From Sphagnum magellanicum (taxonomy: Eukaryota > Streptophyta > Sphagnopsida > Sphagnales > Sphagnaceae), in contig CM038915.1 of NCBI GenBank assembly GCA_021904315.1, positions 19,282,001 through 19,346,000 on the forward strand: a stretch of 64,000 nucleotides of DNA. Direction: 5' to 3'. How positions within the stretch are numbered: the stretch's first letter is position 1; the number at the start of each line of letters is the position of its first letter. This document shows positions 1 through 12,589 of the stretch, piece by piece. Below the pieces are notes generated by a model. That model was not told the DNA's origin. It worked only from the letters and a program-made list of their open reading frames with translations, and did not search any database. The position numbers and the translations under genes were made by a program.

Positions 1-60
1 AAAACAAGCTCATTAGCGTTATACTGTCGTCGCAGAGCAATATCATTGTGATTCCTTTCC

Positions 61-580
61 AGCCAAATGGAGTCAGAAGGTTCGGTGGAGATAGAGCCAG
101 GGGACACAAAGCAAGTCAGTTGTCCAGCGAATAGCCAAATCAACAGCCAGGGAGGTTTCGTGGAGATAAATCCAGGAGACACAGAGAGCTAGCTAGGAGC
201 CCAGCCAACAGCTCAACCAGGAGCCGGAGGGGCTCCATGGAGATAGATGCGGGGGACACAGAGAGCTAGCCAGGAGCCTGGCAGCCAAAAAAAAAGAGCC
301 GACGAGGTTTCATGGACATAGATCCCGGGGATATAGAGCTAGCCAGGAGCACAGTGAATACCCCGATAAAAAGCCAGGGAGGTTCCGTGGAGACAGATCC
401 AGGGGACACAGAGTTAGCCAGGAGCACAGCCAACAGCCCAACCAAGAGCGGGGGAGATTCTGTGGAGATAGATCCAGGGGACACAGAGCTAGCTATGAGA
501 AGCTCAACCAAGAGCCAGGAAGGTCCCATGGAGATAGATCCATGGGATACAGAGTTGGCCAGGAGCCCAGTCAATAAACA
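61..580 (+). repeat. Coding minisatellite, about 27-codon unit
   Basis: At least six imperfect copies of a 70-90 base unit run through this stretch. Each carries the core GTGGAGATAGATCCAGGGGA followed by CACAGAGCTAGCCAGGAGC or a close variant. From about base 312 the copies are in one reading frame and translate as a repeating block of the type SVEIDPGDTELARS, then a variable Asn/Thr/Lys/Ser/Gln/Gly-rich linker. The first copies (before base 312) carry indels that break the frame. The array starts at or before the window edge. Seen directly; its function is unknown. Confidence 0.85.
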
Positions 581-1170
581 AACGTCCAACAGCCTGGGTT
601 CTGGTAACTACCCCAGAAAACAGATTCCACAAGAACGTTCTTCTCCACAGAAGATTGCGAAAGAAGAGATCAGGAGTGACAAAACATCTCAAGAGCTGAA
701 CAGAATGATGGAGCAGAGATTGGGAGGAGTGGAGCAAGATGATCCTGCTGATGAGGTTGATGAGAACAGTGAAGCATATAGAACCATCACCTTGAAGTTC
801 TGAAGGCCATTGCTGGATGCAAGAACTTGAAGAAATTGATTGTGTGGGAACAGTTGTATGTTGAGGAGATGGAGGTGTTGTGCAAGAATCTGCTTTCCCA
901 TCTGGAGTTGAGGCTCTACTTGTGCCCTCTTATTGGTGAACATTGGTACCTGCATATTAACAAATCAATTAAACGGTTCATGATGGGAGCAAGAGGGACT
1001 CAAAGCTGTTGCTCAAATGTTGCTCACAAATGGCTGCCTAATGCATTTCTCCATCCTCTCAGATTCCAGTTTACAATCATTGGATGTGAGTATGATTTTG
1101 GAATCACTGAAAAAAATGAAATTCTTCACACACTTGACCTCCTAGGATGGGACCGTGTTAAAAGGGGATA
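312..1170 (+). pseudogene. Repeat-containing ORF with LRR-like tail, broken
   Basis: An open frame from 312 to 803 carries four or so of the acidic 27-residue repeats and then a charged segment (about residues 100-155, Lys/Glu/Gln-rich). It ends with TGA at 801-803. Coding-like sequence continues in another frame from about 806: residues resembling a leucine-rich repeat (VLKAIAGCKNLKKLIVWEQL), then EGLKAVAQML and SSLQSLDV type segments after at least one more frame change near 980. This spacing of Leu and the GLKAVA motif are typical of RNI-like plant LRR proteins, but the match is by eye only. I infer a decayed gene or captured gene fragment. The alternative is that only the repeat region is meaningful. 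Confidence 0.35.
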
Positions 1171-1273
1171 ATGTGTTGGTCAAAATGATGAATCTTTTAC
1201 AAGCCATTTTCATAAATGGATCTTTATGGGAAAAAAAATTTATGTACAAGATCCATCATTTTGGCCAACACAT
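1171..1273. repeat. 24-bp inverted repeat, 55-base spacer
   Basis: The arm at 1171-1194 (beginning ATGTGTTGGTCAAAATGATG) is matched in reverse complement by 1250-1273 with 22 of 24 bases identical. The spacer is AT-rich. A further partial copy of the same motif (CATCATTTTGGGTCA) lies at about 1291-1306. This could be the ends of a small MITE or a hairpin; no target duplication was identified. Confidence 0.6.
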
Positions 1274-2045
1274 CATCCTCAAAATGACTCACAAAAGATA
1301 CATCATTTTGGGTCATAAAGAAATTGGGTTCAAAGATACTCCATCGAACCCAATGGACAAGTTGCACAAGTGAAAGCGCAGTTGGAAAGCAATACCTGTA
1401 ATTTCTTAACAATGGTGAAGGGGATGCTTCAAGTCCAACATACTGGCATCTCCTATGACAACTTTCCAAACTACATTGTAAACGGCAAATTTAAGGTGCG
1501 TGGTTCATACATGCCTAGCCCTAACGATAGAGTTCAACCCCATCATTTCGTAATCATTTTTCACCTTTATGTCATCTTTTCCATTTTTTCATCACCTGAT
1601 TTACTTCTCTTTTTTAGTTTTAATTTTTTTCTTGCTCTCTCTCTTGTGAGCTTTCCTCTAATTTTGGCTATGGCAGATTTGTGGCATGCTAGGGTATTGT
1701 TGCAGTTGTGTGCAGACCTTGAAGACAATGAAAAAGATGAACATTTTTTGTGGTTTTGTTGTAGCATGCAGTTGATCAAAACAGTTCATGAACCACATAG
1801 CAAAAGTAGGTTGGGTAGATAATCAAATTTTGTGCAAGATAGAACACTTGGCGATGAGTGAATAATGTGAGATTATTTTTTTCCAAACCTTGTGTATGAT
1901 GGATATCATTTTAAATGTTGATTTTGCATGAAGCAATTTTTTTTATTCATCTTGTTGCAACAGTTAGTGTGTGCAACCCTTATTTTGTCCATAGGTGAGA
2001 TTCTTGTGGTCACATGAACCTATATACAATCCAAAAATGTTTTGT
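1274..2045. other. Gap with no recognised gene
   Basis: A T-rich stretch with one ORF-sized open run at 1370-1822 whose product has no recognisable domain. Nothing supportable apart from proximity to the Harbinger relic that follows. Confidence 0.5.
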
Positions 2046-2049
2046 AACA

Positions 2050-2756
2050 ATTCAAATGTTAACCTACAGCATGGCAACTAATGCAATGGATGAATATGTT
2101 TGCATGGGAAAAAGCATGACCATGGAGAGTTTGAACATTTTTGTCAAGCCATCAAGGAAGTTTTTGAACTTTTGTACTTTCAACAACTTGTGTGAGGAAT
2201 GATTTTGAGAAGTAGCTTGAGATTAATTTTGAGCATGGGTTTCCATGATTCTTTGCTTCTTTAGATTGTATGCATTATAAATGGAAGAACTACCCAACAA
2301 TGTGGTCCTTTCGATTTTTTGACAAAGACAAGAAAACCATTGTAAATAAGAAACTTTGGTTCTAGCATGTTCTCTTTGAATTATTGGGTGGGAATAATGA
2401 TCTAAATGTTTTGGATTGTCCTCCTTTGGTTACTAATCTTTTGAGTGGTCTTGGGTTTCAGGTGAATGGGAATCAATACTTAACGTACTACTTATTGGTG
2501 GATAGCATTTACCCTTGCTAGTAAATATTCAACGAATTATAAACAAACCTCAAGGTGAGAAATGTAAGCACTATGTACAACAACATGAAGTGGTTCGAAA
2601 GGATGTTGAGCAGCAAAGTCGATTTGCAAATGTGCAAAACCTTTTTAGCCAATGGGACAAGTTTGTATTTTCAAACATTTTTATTGTGTGTGTTGTCTTG
2701 CATAATATCATTGTAGAGGATGAAGAGACCAAGGGCTTGGAACCATAATGATGCAA
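2050..2756 (+). pseudogene. PIF/Harbinger transposase relic
   Basis: Segments in order resemble the plant Harbinger (HARBI1-like, DDE) nuclease. DEYVCMGKSMTMESLNIFVK is at about 2090-2150. SIDCMHYKWKNYPT is at about 2260-2300, around the usual GSIDCMHW block. NDLNVLDCPPLV is at about 2400-2435. The C-terminal block KPQGEKCKHYVQQHEVVRKD then VEQQSRFANVQ, ending VVLHNIIVEDE, is at 2545-2725. In intact proteins the last block reads as QG.K...F...QE..RKDVERAFG and HNMIIEDE. Stop codons and frameshifts between the blocks show it is dead. An ORF1-like partner lies opposite at 3189-3760, as expected for this superfamily. Recognition is from memory of the family, not a search. Confidence 0.75.
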
Positions 2757-3188
2757 CCAATATTCACATTAGGTGAGGGCTTTCTTTTGTTGAGGATAGA
2801 AATGGCACTTAGGAAATAGAAAATTCATATATGCATTTTAGATTATGCAATGATCTCATTGACCATCGATGGACTTTGAAAGGAAACAATGAGTTTTGAT
2901 TTCAATAAACAATGAGCTTGTTTTTAAAAATAATCTTCTTTCACATGTTCTTAACTACCTCAAATCCATATTAACATTCTTCAAAGTTCAAAGTTGTACA
3001 ATTGTTTCTTTTACATGTGCATCATTTGTCAAATCAATGGGTTATCATGAAAGGGTTGTACCACTTGCAGATTGGACAAGCAAAGCTAATGGAAGCATTA
3101 AATTTGGGCAAGTTGCAACACTTGGGGCATCATGAATTTGAGTTTGCACCTTTTTCAACTCTTTAGTTCTTTGAAGCTAGAAGTATTC

Positions 3189-3760
3189 TTAAGCTTCTTC
3201 GAACACCAATGATGCATTTGGCATGGTGAAGAAAGCCATCATGCTTTGATCCTCCATAATTGCAACCTTGTTAAATGTGGCATTTGCCATGTTTATTATG
3301 GCTCGAGCTTGGACCCTAATAGTGCATTCAAACATGCATTGAATTTGTGGTTGTTTTGATGTAGACCCCAAATTTGATTCAACATCCATTATTTCGACTT
3401 CATGTTCATCAACATTGAAGGCAACATCAAACATAATTGTAGTTTTGCACTTCATTACTGGAATATTTTTCATGGTTTTGTCATGGACGTCACCCCAACA
3501 TGGCATGTCTTTCAACACCAACCAATAATGTATAAATGTGATGCTCAAGTTTCGTGGGTGCTTTGTTTTATACAACTCCAACCCCTTTTACAAAATGTCT
3601 TTTGTGTTTGTTCTAGACTTGCACAAAGCTTACACACTACCAAAAGCCCCAACAAACTTGTTGACATCATGTTTAATAATCCCCCATTTTATTTCTAGGG
3701 AACTTGCAAGCTTCTTCACACAACTAGGTGGCCGATTTTTGTTGTAATGTGTGTAAACCT
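3189..3760 (-). pseudogene. PIF/Harbinger ORF1-like (Myb/NAM-associated) relic
   Basis: Read on the minus strand, this gives the pattern WG..NM...LLG...VCKLCASLEQTQ (about 3600-3690, with a frame change) and then ELYKTKHPRNLSITFIHYWLV and LKDMPCW (3500-3581). This is the layout of the SANT/Myb-like ORF1 proteins of plant PIF/Harbinger elements (annotated in plants as NAM-associated C-terminal or glutathione S-transferase T3-like proteins). Downstream the frame stays open to 3189 with an acidic segment and a KVAIMEDQSMM stretch that resembles the usual C-terminal helix. It converges on the transposase relic, so both probably come from one element of about 1.8 kb or more. No terminal inverted repeats were identified. 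Confidence 0.55.
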
Positions 3761-3789
3761 TCTCCTAGAATGTCAAGTTCTTCTAACCA

Positions 3790-6700
3790 TTCCTTGTTAT
3801 TGGATCTTGAGATATGTGCAAGAATGACCAAAAAAATTGTCATTCTTCTTCCTTTGATACATACTTGAATCCCACATAATGGTGGCAAAGTTTTAGGAAA
3901 CATTTTTCCTACTTTGGAATTGTTAATTTACTTGAATATTTGGGATTCCAGAATATGTAATTGAATGAATTATGAAATAACATTATATTCTTGACAAGTA
4001 GCCCCAGAAAAAATCTATAATTGACTTTCATGTTGAAAAGAAAAAATAGCAAATGCCATTTGGATGTTGTCATCAAAGGTCAATCCAACTTAAGATTTTT
4101 GTGTATAATTAACATATCAAACATAATATGTCATATGGTGAAATCTAAAAATCACATGGGCATATGTTTGAAGGTGTTTTAATCAACTATGGTAGTGGAA
4201 TGTTGCCATCAAACCAACAACAATTTAAAACAAAATTTTCTCAAATATTCAATAAATTATGTGGTTTAATAGTTGCAATGGAGTAAAATAATGAAACCTT
4301 GCCATTCATATCAATTATAGCTACACTATTGTCATTAGGCATAATGTTCAACTAACTTAGAGATCTTTATATTAACAATTAAACCAAATGTACAACCTTT
4401 AATATATATATGTTGTGTAAAACAAGCATTGAGACAACCAATTAATCTATTGAAATGAATCTTCGCATATTGTAAATGTATTTGCGAATACTTGTAATAT
4501 TGACCATAAAGTTGAATTTTTTTTTCTTAAGTCTCAAGATTAATGAATCATTAATGTCCAAATTTAATTGGGTAAGCATACACAAGCCTCAAGGGCAATC
4601 AATTGTCTAAATATGAATATCTTCATAGCTTATATGCATTCATCAATCTTGTAAGTTTAATATATATGGTTTGCTTTCTTTCAATCACAAAAGTTTAACA
4701 CATGTGAAATAGGCATTGAAAGAATGGAAGAATTGAAATTTATATCAAAATGTCAAACTCAAAAATATGCATTAATATGTGGCTAACATCATGTCATATT
4801 AATATATGTATGCAAAACTATATTGACAAGGTCAATGGTTAAAAGCTTTGCAAAGTGTTTATAAGAGTAGATGTTCATTGCATTGGTGGAGTTGGTTGAA
4901 TTACATAACCTTTGCAATTTTGTTCCCATGATCCAAATGAATGGGCCAAAAGAACACATGGGATAAAAATTGACATGCTTGTTGATAAATGATCATTATC
5001 AAATCTCTATATGTGATCTTGCAGGTCAAGAAGAGTATCAATGTTTTTCATTATACAATGATCCCAAATTTGAGCATTTAAAGAAATGTATGCTACTTTT
5101 TCAAGTGGTATGTACCGATTCCATAAGGAATTAAGGAAGAACTAGTTTTCAAAAGATATCAAGGAAAAGTTTTCGTATTGGTTGAAATTCATCTCATTAA
5201 ACACAAGGTCATCAAATTCTCCACCACAAGTGGTGATTGTCTTTGCCAAAATGGCAACAAAATGTTTATGAATACGACTTTTGTGGAATATTGTGTTCAA
5301 AGTTTGAAAGGAAAGTTTGTTGCTTTTATCAATTTATCATCCAATTGTCATTTGATCAATGTGCATTCTTCCAAAGAAGCAAGGGAAATGGTCAAAGATG
5401 TGGCCAACAAATGTGGAAATATTTTGAAAAAGTTACTGTACATTTATGAAACATGCATGAATGTACAACATAGTGTGTGAAAGTGGAATAGGAAGCATCC
5501 TAGCCAACCCATTATTACCATGGAAACCTTTTAAAAGGAAATTATCGACAAGGAAGAGTTAAACTTGTGGCAATTCATAGTTGGGCCCCTACAATCACAA
5601 CTAGAAAAACCACATGAAATGTAATAATAATGTTTTTACATGACGTTGGTGAAATCATATGTTTCAAGGATGAAAATTTTGTGGTTGTGAATCCAAATTG
5701 GTACTACCATGACATGTGATGGGTCACTTGATTAAGCTTTAGGGACATGTTAAAGAGGTTGATTTGAAGACAATTTTTCTAGATGGCTTTGGGGAAATTG
5801 GAAAAATCAAGCATCTCCTCAAATTATCTATGATAAATGTCATTCCTAACTAAGTGGGTGATGCCCTAGACATCATGAAGTATTTTGTATGCCTTATGTT
5901 AAAAATAAATTTGGCATACAAATTAAAGCCTCAAGGGGAAGTTGCACAAAATCAAAGGTTTAAATTCATCCCCACTACCTTAAAGTTTGATGACAATGTT
6001 GCAAAAGGTGAAAGACACTTATGGTGGGCATCAACATTTTTGTTTGATGCACATTTCATCTACATTGGACAATGACTACAATGTAGTGAAGAAGAACTCA
6101 CCATTCTCACCTTGGGATTCTTTTGAAAACTTTAGGAAAATAATATATCCTACTTGAGAACTTTGTTCAAGTACTATCATTTTTAGAATATACATGTTTA
6201 GTTATCTTTATTGCACAAAGTTTTTAACACATTATGCAATCTTGACGCATTGAAAAGTTTGCATGCAAGCGGCATTACATAATCACTTTGTCAATTTGTC
6301 AATTTGGCTCCATGTGAAAATGAAAGAAACTTTATAAAGATCTTGATTGATGATTTGGAGATCTTTGTTGAGTTAAGTGGTGATCAAATGATGGGTCTTC
6401 TTTTCATTGACATCTAATGAAATCATCCAAAAGTAAGTTACAAACCCTACAACTTATAGGTGACCACATGTTGAGCCAAATTGAACATTTGTGTAATGTT
6501 GGTCAAAGTTGTCATGGGGTTGCACTTGTGCAAGGGGTCTTGAGGCCAAACATTGTAGAAAAGTTCTTCAAAAACAAAAAAGACCAAGCACTATTGTGGA
6601 AGGTTTGAAACAAAAATTATTGAAATTAAACCTTGATCCATCATATGTGCATCCATGGAAAGAAGTGCCAAATGTGATGAACATAATATTGACCACCTTG

Positions 6701-9700
6701 GCGTAGATGCAAGCTAGGTGGCTCAAAAGCAGCAAGAATCTTAGTCCCCAAAGTCCATATAAATGGAAAAATTAACATTAAAATTAAAAGAAAATTAAAA
6801 ACCTATGTTGAGTAGGCCTTATATGGTGATTAATCAATTAATAAATTCCATATGAAAGGTTGCCCATTTAGAAAACTCATTATTATGTATGTTAAGGAAA
6901 AAATATCAATCTAATAAAAAATGACCAAGATTAGGACTTTTGAAAATAAGGCCCAAATTTGGTCATTCAAAAGTCCATAATTATTTGTTAACTAAAGTAT
7001 TTTTTGTATTTTTTTCAATCCATATCTTTTTTTCCATCATGTATCATATGTTGAGTCTCTATAAAAAATATTGAAATGAAATCATAATAAAAAATGCATT
7101 TGAACATTAATGCAGAACCCATATAGTCCATATATTCACTTTTAAAATCCATTACTATATGATTGGTATATGTTTATAGAATTTCACCCCTTAATAAATA
7201 TTTTATTCAAGTTGGTTATTGTAATCCATAAATATTTATTGATGATTTTACAATGCATTTGTAGCATTTGAATAAAGTACACTTTGCAAAAAGTCCATAA
7301 GGACGCAAAAAGTGAACCACTATAGCTTGCATCTACCCCTTGGTGCAAGTATGGGTTATTCAACAACATCCCTTTTGGGTGAAGTGGATACAAAAGAGGT
7401 TTTAAATAAACAACAAAAAGAGCTCATGGAGTTTGAAATTCATATTAGTAAACTAAAAAAAACGATTTTGAAGATCCACGATGTTTTGAAAGTGGAATGG
7501 TGATGGAACATACAAATCATATCCACAAGGACTTGGATTTATGACCAAAAGGATCTTTTTGTCAAATTTTGGTTGAATCCATTCAAGACACAATTGTTCT
7601 TGAGATAAAAGATCAACTCCAATCATTGGAAAGAGGTTGGATGAAAGTTTTGAGAATAGGTTGAAAATATTGGAAAGAACAAAACTAGAAATTAACTCCA
7701 TGGAAAACAAGTTGCATGACATGTTAACATTACAATTGGGACATCATAAACTTATTTTTGCAATTGCAACAACTACAAGTTTCATGCAATGTTTATTCCA
7801 TCACAACATGTGTTACTTGCCAAGATAAACTTATCATCAAGATGTTACCAAGAATAGAAACAATCCATCTTCATTTTTTGTGCAAACATTTTCAAATGAT
7901 TCATGTTGTGGACAATCAAGAAGGTGTTTTGGTTATGTTGATGTTAGCAAGAGCACAAACGATTGTCCCTTACCTTGTTATTGGTCTCACAATATTTTCC
8001 ATTTTGTTGAAAATTGATGCCCATGTTATGGTAGGAATTGACAACATGATACCTAATGTTGAAAAGGGTTTAACATTGACACTTGACATACAAAGTCTTG
8101 GTAATTACTTACCCACTCATGGAATTAGTGGAAGATTTGATTCATTTCAAAAATAAACAACATTGATGGAAAAGGAAGCTACATCAAAGTTGACAGAAAA
8201 TAAAGATGTTGTTGAGCAATGGCTTGTTGACTCTTTGAAGGGGCAAAACAAATCCAAGTTATTTGGTTTGATTAAGATTCAATACCACAAGATGAAATCT
8301 ATCAAACATGGTTCCTTTATTTAATGAGTTTGCCATCAACATAGGAAAGAACCTTTAGCAAAAGGCATATTGAAAGATTGCCATGCAATAGCTCAAACAA
8401 TTATTGTGACTTAATTAGGTTGATTAATTTGAACATGTTAATAAGTTTTTAATGAGTGTCATTGGCAAATCATGGCATCTCTTATACTGCAAGGTGTTAA
8501 GGGTAGGAAATCTACCTAAATTAATTAGTCCTATGGGGCTCCTAATAATTAGGTAGTTACTAATAGTAGATTACTTATTGTATTCTAATTTGCCTTGAGG
8601 ATGAAGCCATTGGGTTAGGTAGTCGATGGAAATGAATGATTGCTATTTGTTTACTAATCAACTAGGAGGGATTTGCATGAAGATTAGGATAAGGGGCAAG
8701 TATTTTTGTGGGTGGAATATGAACCTTGTGTGGTTTATGAAAGAAGTGGATTAGGAGATTGATATTAATCATTCTGGTCTGAAGAGTTCTTGGAGGAATG
8801 AAAGAGAGAGATCTTGTATGAAGAAAGAAAGAGTAATGGAAGAGAATGTGTGAAGGTTGTGGGACTTGTGGTAGTTTCCTTTTCTATTTTATTTTATTTC
8901 TTTCTTTTTGCCTTATTTTCGACCTTCTACAACGCTAGTAGTTTATTGTGGTTTGATGTAAAATATTGTAGTTCTCATACTTGTTTATTTTACCTTTGTG
9001 TTACATTTAAAACTTGTTCTCAGGACTATTGTAGTTTGTTGGAAAGTAGTTGCTACATGATAATAAAAATAGTTTATAGGTTGTTTCATGAAAAAAAACC
9101 CTTTAATTAGGTAGAACAACAAGCTTTGGAAGGTATTGACCTATTAGACTAGGCACAATCATGTATAACTACTTGGATTGGAAGGTAGTTATTTTCTTAC
9201 CATCTCCATGGATATTTTAAAATTCCAATCTGTTTTTGTTTTTACTTTATTTTTTGGGTTTTGTGTTGGAAGGTAGGGTAGCCCTCCCAAGGGAAATCAT
9301 TAAAGAATGCCCTCTCCCTTGTGATTTTGATAGTTTTACTTGGCAACCTTTATCCAAGTTCTATTTTTAAGGCACCATGTCTGCGGTCATACATAAGGAG
9401 TTGGCACCAAAGGTTGATGTGGTGAATGACCTTTGGGGTTTAAAGTAAAAAAAGCAAGATTTTTGAAATTGGGCATGATGGTAAATGTTCCGTCTCCCAC
9501 AAAGTTTAACGCCTTGACATGGATGATTTGATTGAAACCAAAGCCTTCAAAGTCTTGTTTTTAAAATTTATGTTGGTTGAATTGCTTGAAAGATTGAACA
9601 TTTTTTAGAATTGGTTGTTAACACTTGGGACATTATTCAAGAGAGGTTTAACATCTAGGACATTTTCATTGTATCACAACGGTGAAAGAGGAGAATAAAC

Positions 9701-9928
9701 CTAGGAAACGGATGTGATTGGAATTTCCAACATTGGAAAATGTACATTGCAAAGATAAAATATTACTATTTTAGGATTGTCAAAAGGTTGAATGATGTTG
9801 ATTTGAATCCTAGATTAACAGATTTTTTCCCCATCATGTATTGATAAAAACTAACATAATGGAAATTTTTGATTTTGATTGTGAAAATTTGATGACTACC
9901 AATTTACATTATGCCTAAAAAAGGAGGT
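3790..9928. other. AT-rich intergenic DNA, nothing recognised
   Basis: About 6 kb of AT-rich sequence. Short coding-like runs occur (for example 5178-5480, 5854-6075, 7312-7503, 7637-7828 and 7758-8156), with Lys/Asn/Ile-rich products and many stops between them. They may be remains of one degraded element, but I cannot name a family. Around 8510-8640 there is TAGGT/CCTA-rich sequence of a kind that recurs at 46.0, 55.5 and 56.3 kb. Confidence 0.5.
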
Positions 9929-10447
9929 ACTAGGCTTTTTTCCCTTTCCTAACAAATTTTACAAAATGTCTCAAGCCGCTAAGATTTATTTACCAACCCA
10001 AAATCCCTAGTCACCCAAAATACATCATATCACAATAGAACCACTAGATAAAACCCAAAGTCTCAAGTGCAAACTATTTGTTCTACAACACCCATGCAAT
10101 GGAAGAAATTAGTGTTGCACATGACTTAGTAACTACTAATCCTTTCACAAGTCAAAATCTCCAAGCTTCTTCAAAATTTTCAACATTACTAGGATTTTTG
10201 CCCTTTCTTAAAAAAATTTACACAATGTCTCAAGCCACTAAAATTTATCTACCAACCCAAAATCCTTAGTCACCCAAAAACATCATATCACAATAGACCC
10301 ACTAGACAAAGCCCAAAGTCTCAAGTGCAAACTATTTGTTCTACAACACCCATGCAATTGAAGAAATTAATGTCGCACATGACTTAGTAGCTACAAACCC
10401 TTTCACAAGTCAAAATCTCCAAGCTTCTTCAAAATTTTCAACATTAG
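9929..10447. repeat. 259-bp tandem duplication, two copies
   Basis: The sequence from ACTAGGCTTTTTTCCCTTTC (9929) repeats from ACTAGGATTTTTGCCCTTTC (10188). Both copies share TGTCTCAAGCC, CCAACCCAAAATCC, CAAGTGCAAACTATTTGTTC and the tail CTTCAAAATTTTCAACATTA. Differences are scattered single bases and small indels, so the duplication is moderately old. An open run at 10078-10269 crosses the junction and is not a credible gene. Confidence 0.9.
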
Positions 10448-12029
10448 ATTAACCATGCAAGTCCAAAATGTCTAAATCCACATTGCAATCTACAAGTTAT
10501 TCTCAACCAAAAATGTTGATCTACCTTGGAAATAATGCATTTATTTCTTAAAATTTCAATGTGTTCCACAAACATTACTTATTAGCCCTTGAGAATTTCA
10601 AAATTTTCTACCTAACACCACCTTTTTGTCTATTGCCAAAAATGTTTTTTTAACTATGCCTCCAACCAGTTGGTCCTTCACACCCCAAAAAAGGACAATT
10701 ATGAACCCTCTCCTCAATCGACACCCCCCCTCCTCCCCCCTTTTTATTTTCATTCCTTCCTTGCCTCTTCCATAAAAACCTCACCACCTCCTTCCCACCA
10801 AAGGCCTTTTAAAACCTTCCTTGTTTAACACCTTTCATTACTCCCCAAACAATAGCACTTTCGATGTATTCATTCAACACTTCCAAAAACTTGTTCATTC
10901 AAAGTAGCCAACAAAAAATAACATCTACACCAATTACTTGTTGTAACCATCATTAGTTACAAGCAATTTTCAAACCCTAATGCAGTAATCAACAAGCAAA
11001 TTTTGAAATTCAACCTTGTTACATGCTATAACAACTTCATCTAGAAAACAAAGGAAAATTTATGAAGTTTGATTAGCAAGTACACAACACAACTTTCGTG
11101 ATTAACAATGGATTTTGAATTTATGATTTGTTAAAAAGTACATGTTGCCAGATAAGGTGAGGTAATGAAATAGGCATGAGTGTTAATTTTTACATGACAT
11201 AAAAAAAACTAAATGAAAAGGGGGTAAATAGGCTTGAACAATAGGCTTGACAATTACTTTCCCAATTATGGCAATGTTGGGGGTGTTAATAAAATCAAGG
11301 GAAAAAAAAATTAAACCAATATAATTTTAATATCTTTATTTGGAAACACACAAAAAAACAAATTTTCAAAAAGATAATAGTAAAAGCTTGTAATGGCGGT
11401 AATTTTGCTTTACAATAGAACTACCCTATAAAATTAAAAGAATACAACCACCAATAGAAATCACTAGAAGAAAAATGGGGTTTTGCAATTGGTTTAAGCT
11501 ATATTTAACTCAAATCCCATTAGTTGTGTTTGACAAGTTGTATGTGATCATAGTTGCAAATGACATGGTCTCTGGATGGAAATAAAAGTTAACAAAATAT
11601 ATTTTCATCCTTATACATATTGTTGTTTACAACTAACATGTGAATGATTTGGTCAACATTAACAACAAATATGTGTTGACATGTGATAACATTTTAAAAT
11701 ATTTCAAAATCATTTTTATTTAATCTTGGAAAATTTCACATTGTCCATTTTAAATAGTCTCAAATCATGACATGTGGTACAATAAAAAAATTCCATGTGG
11801 CATATTAATTATGTCAATTTTTTATGCCAATTATTTTGTGACATGTGTCACATTTAAAACTAATTTAATATTTAATATTAATAAATTAATATTCAATTAT
11901 TCAATTTAAACTTAATAAAATGTCAACACATGGCATCTATGTAGATATGTAAGGAGGGTAGGCCAAGGGAAGTAAATAGGTAGGCCTAGGCTAAATACGT
12001 AAGTTGAAAATATCTTTATTTTATTTTGG
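10448..12029. other. Intergenic DNA with a C-rich tract
   Basis: No gene recognised. A pyrimidine tract of about 40 bases rich in C lies at 10719-10745, and A/T-rich sequence follows up to the gypsy target site. Confidence 0.5.
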
Positions 12030-12034
12030 GTTTA
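12030..12034. repeat. Target-site duplication GTTTA, left side of gypsy
   Basis: GTTTA lies immediately before the TG that opens the left LTR. The same five bases follow the right LTR at 22972-22976. A five-base duplication is usual for this class and fixes the outer ends. Confidence 0.85.
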
Positions 12035-12569
12035 TGTTGAAAGCAAATTTTCTTGAAACCAGCATTTTATCGAAATTTTACCGAAACTAGATTTTCCCTA
12101 TCGAATTGTTTCTACAGAATTTCCTCTACCAAAATTGATTTTTACTACAAGTTTCCACTATGTATATTTAGGATTAATTTTTTTGGAATTAGGTTAATTA
12201 CTTGTTCCATCATTTTTCACTTCTTTTTTGGAGGTACTTAAGTTTTTGTCCCTTTGTGGATTGTACAAGAAAATATTTTCTAGAGTAAATTTATATTTTT
12301 CCTAGCATACTTTTGTATGTAGAGTTCTATGTGTAGTGTTTTCCTTGGTATGTTTGTAGTATTCTGGTTTTTTGTATGGAAATATTCTTCCTTACATGTT
12401 TGCTTCATGTTTGTTTCTGTAGAAAGTTTATGAGGTTGCCTTACTAAAATTGGATAGTCCCCTTTGTGTTGAAGCTTCATGCTTACTTAAGGAGAATAAT
12501 AAGATTTTATCTTCTGATTCTTTATTTTGTTTCTTTCAAAATTTGGTAGTTCATCAGGTGGCCTTAGCA
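12035..12569 (+). repeat. Left (5') LTR of gypsy element
   Basis: 535 bases beginning TGTTGAAAGC and ending CCTTAGCA. It aligns through its length with the right LTR: shared ACCAAAATTGATTTTTACTA, TTGGAGGTACTTAAG, AGTTCTATGTGTAGTGTTT, AGTTTATGAGGTTGCCTTAC. It is about 45 bases longer than its partner because of indels, mainly after the shared TGTTGAAGCTT segment. Confidence 0.88.
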
Positions 12570-12589
12570 TTTGGTGACCATATCATGGA
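12570..12589 (+). other. Degraded primer-binding site
   Basis: TTTGGTGACCATATCATGGA directly follows the LTR-ending CA. It matches the usual Tat-lineage primer site (TTTGGCGCC... type, complementary to a tRNA 3' end) at about 12 of 20 positions by my count, including the first five. Its position is right; its identity is inferred. Confidence 0.45.

Noticed and set aside
9929..10447. CRISPR-like or LTR pair
   Set aside because: Two direct 259-bp copies with no spacer pattern, TG/CA ends or internal region.
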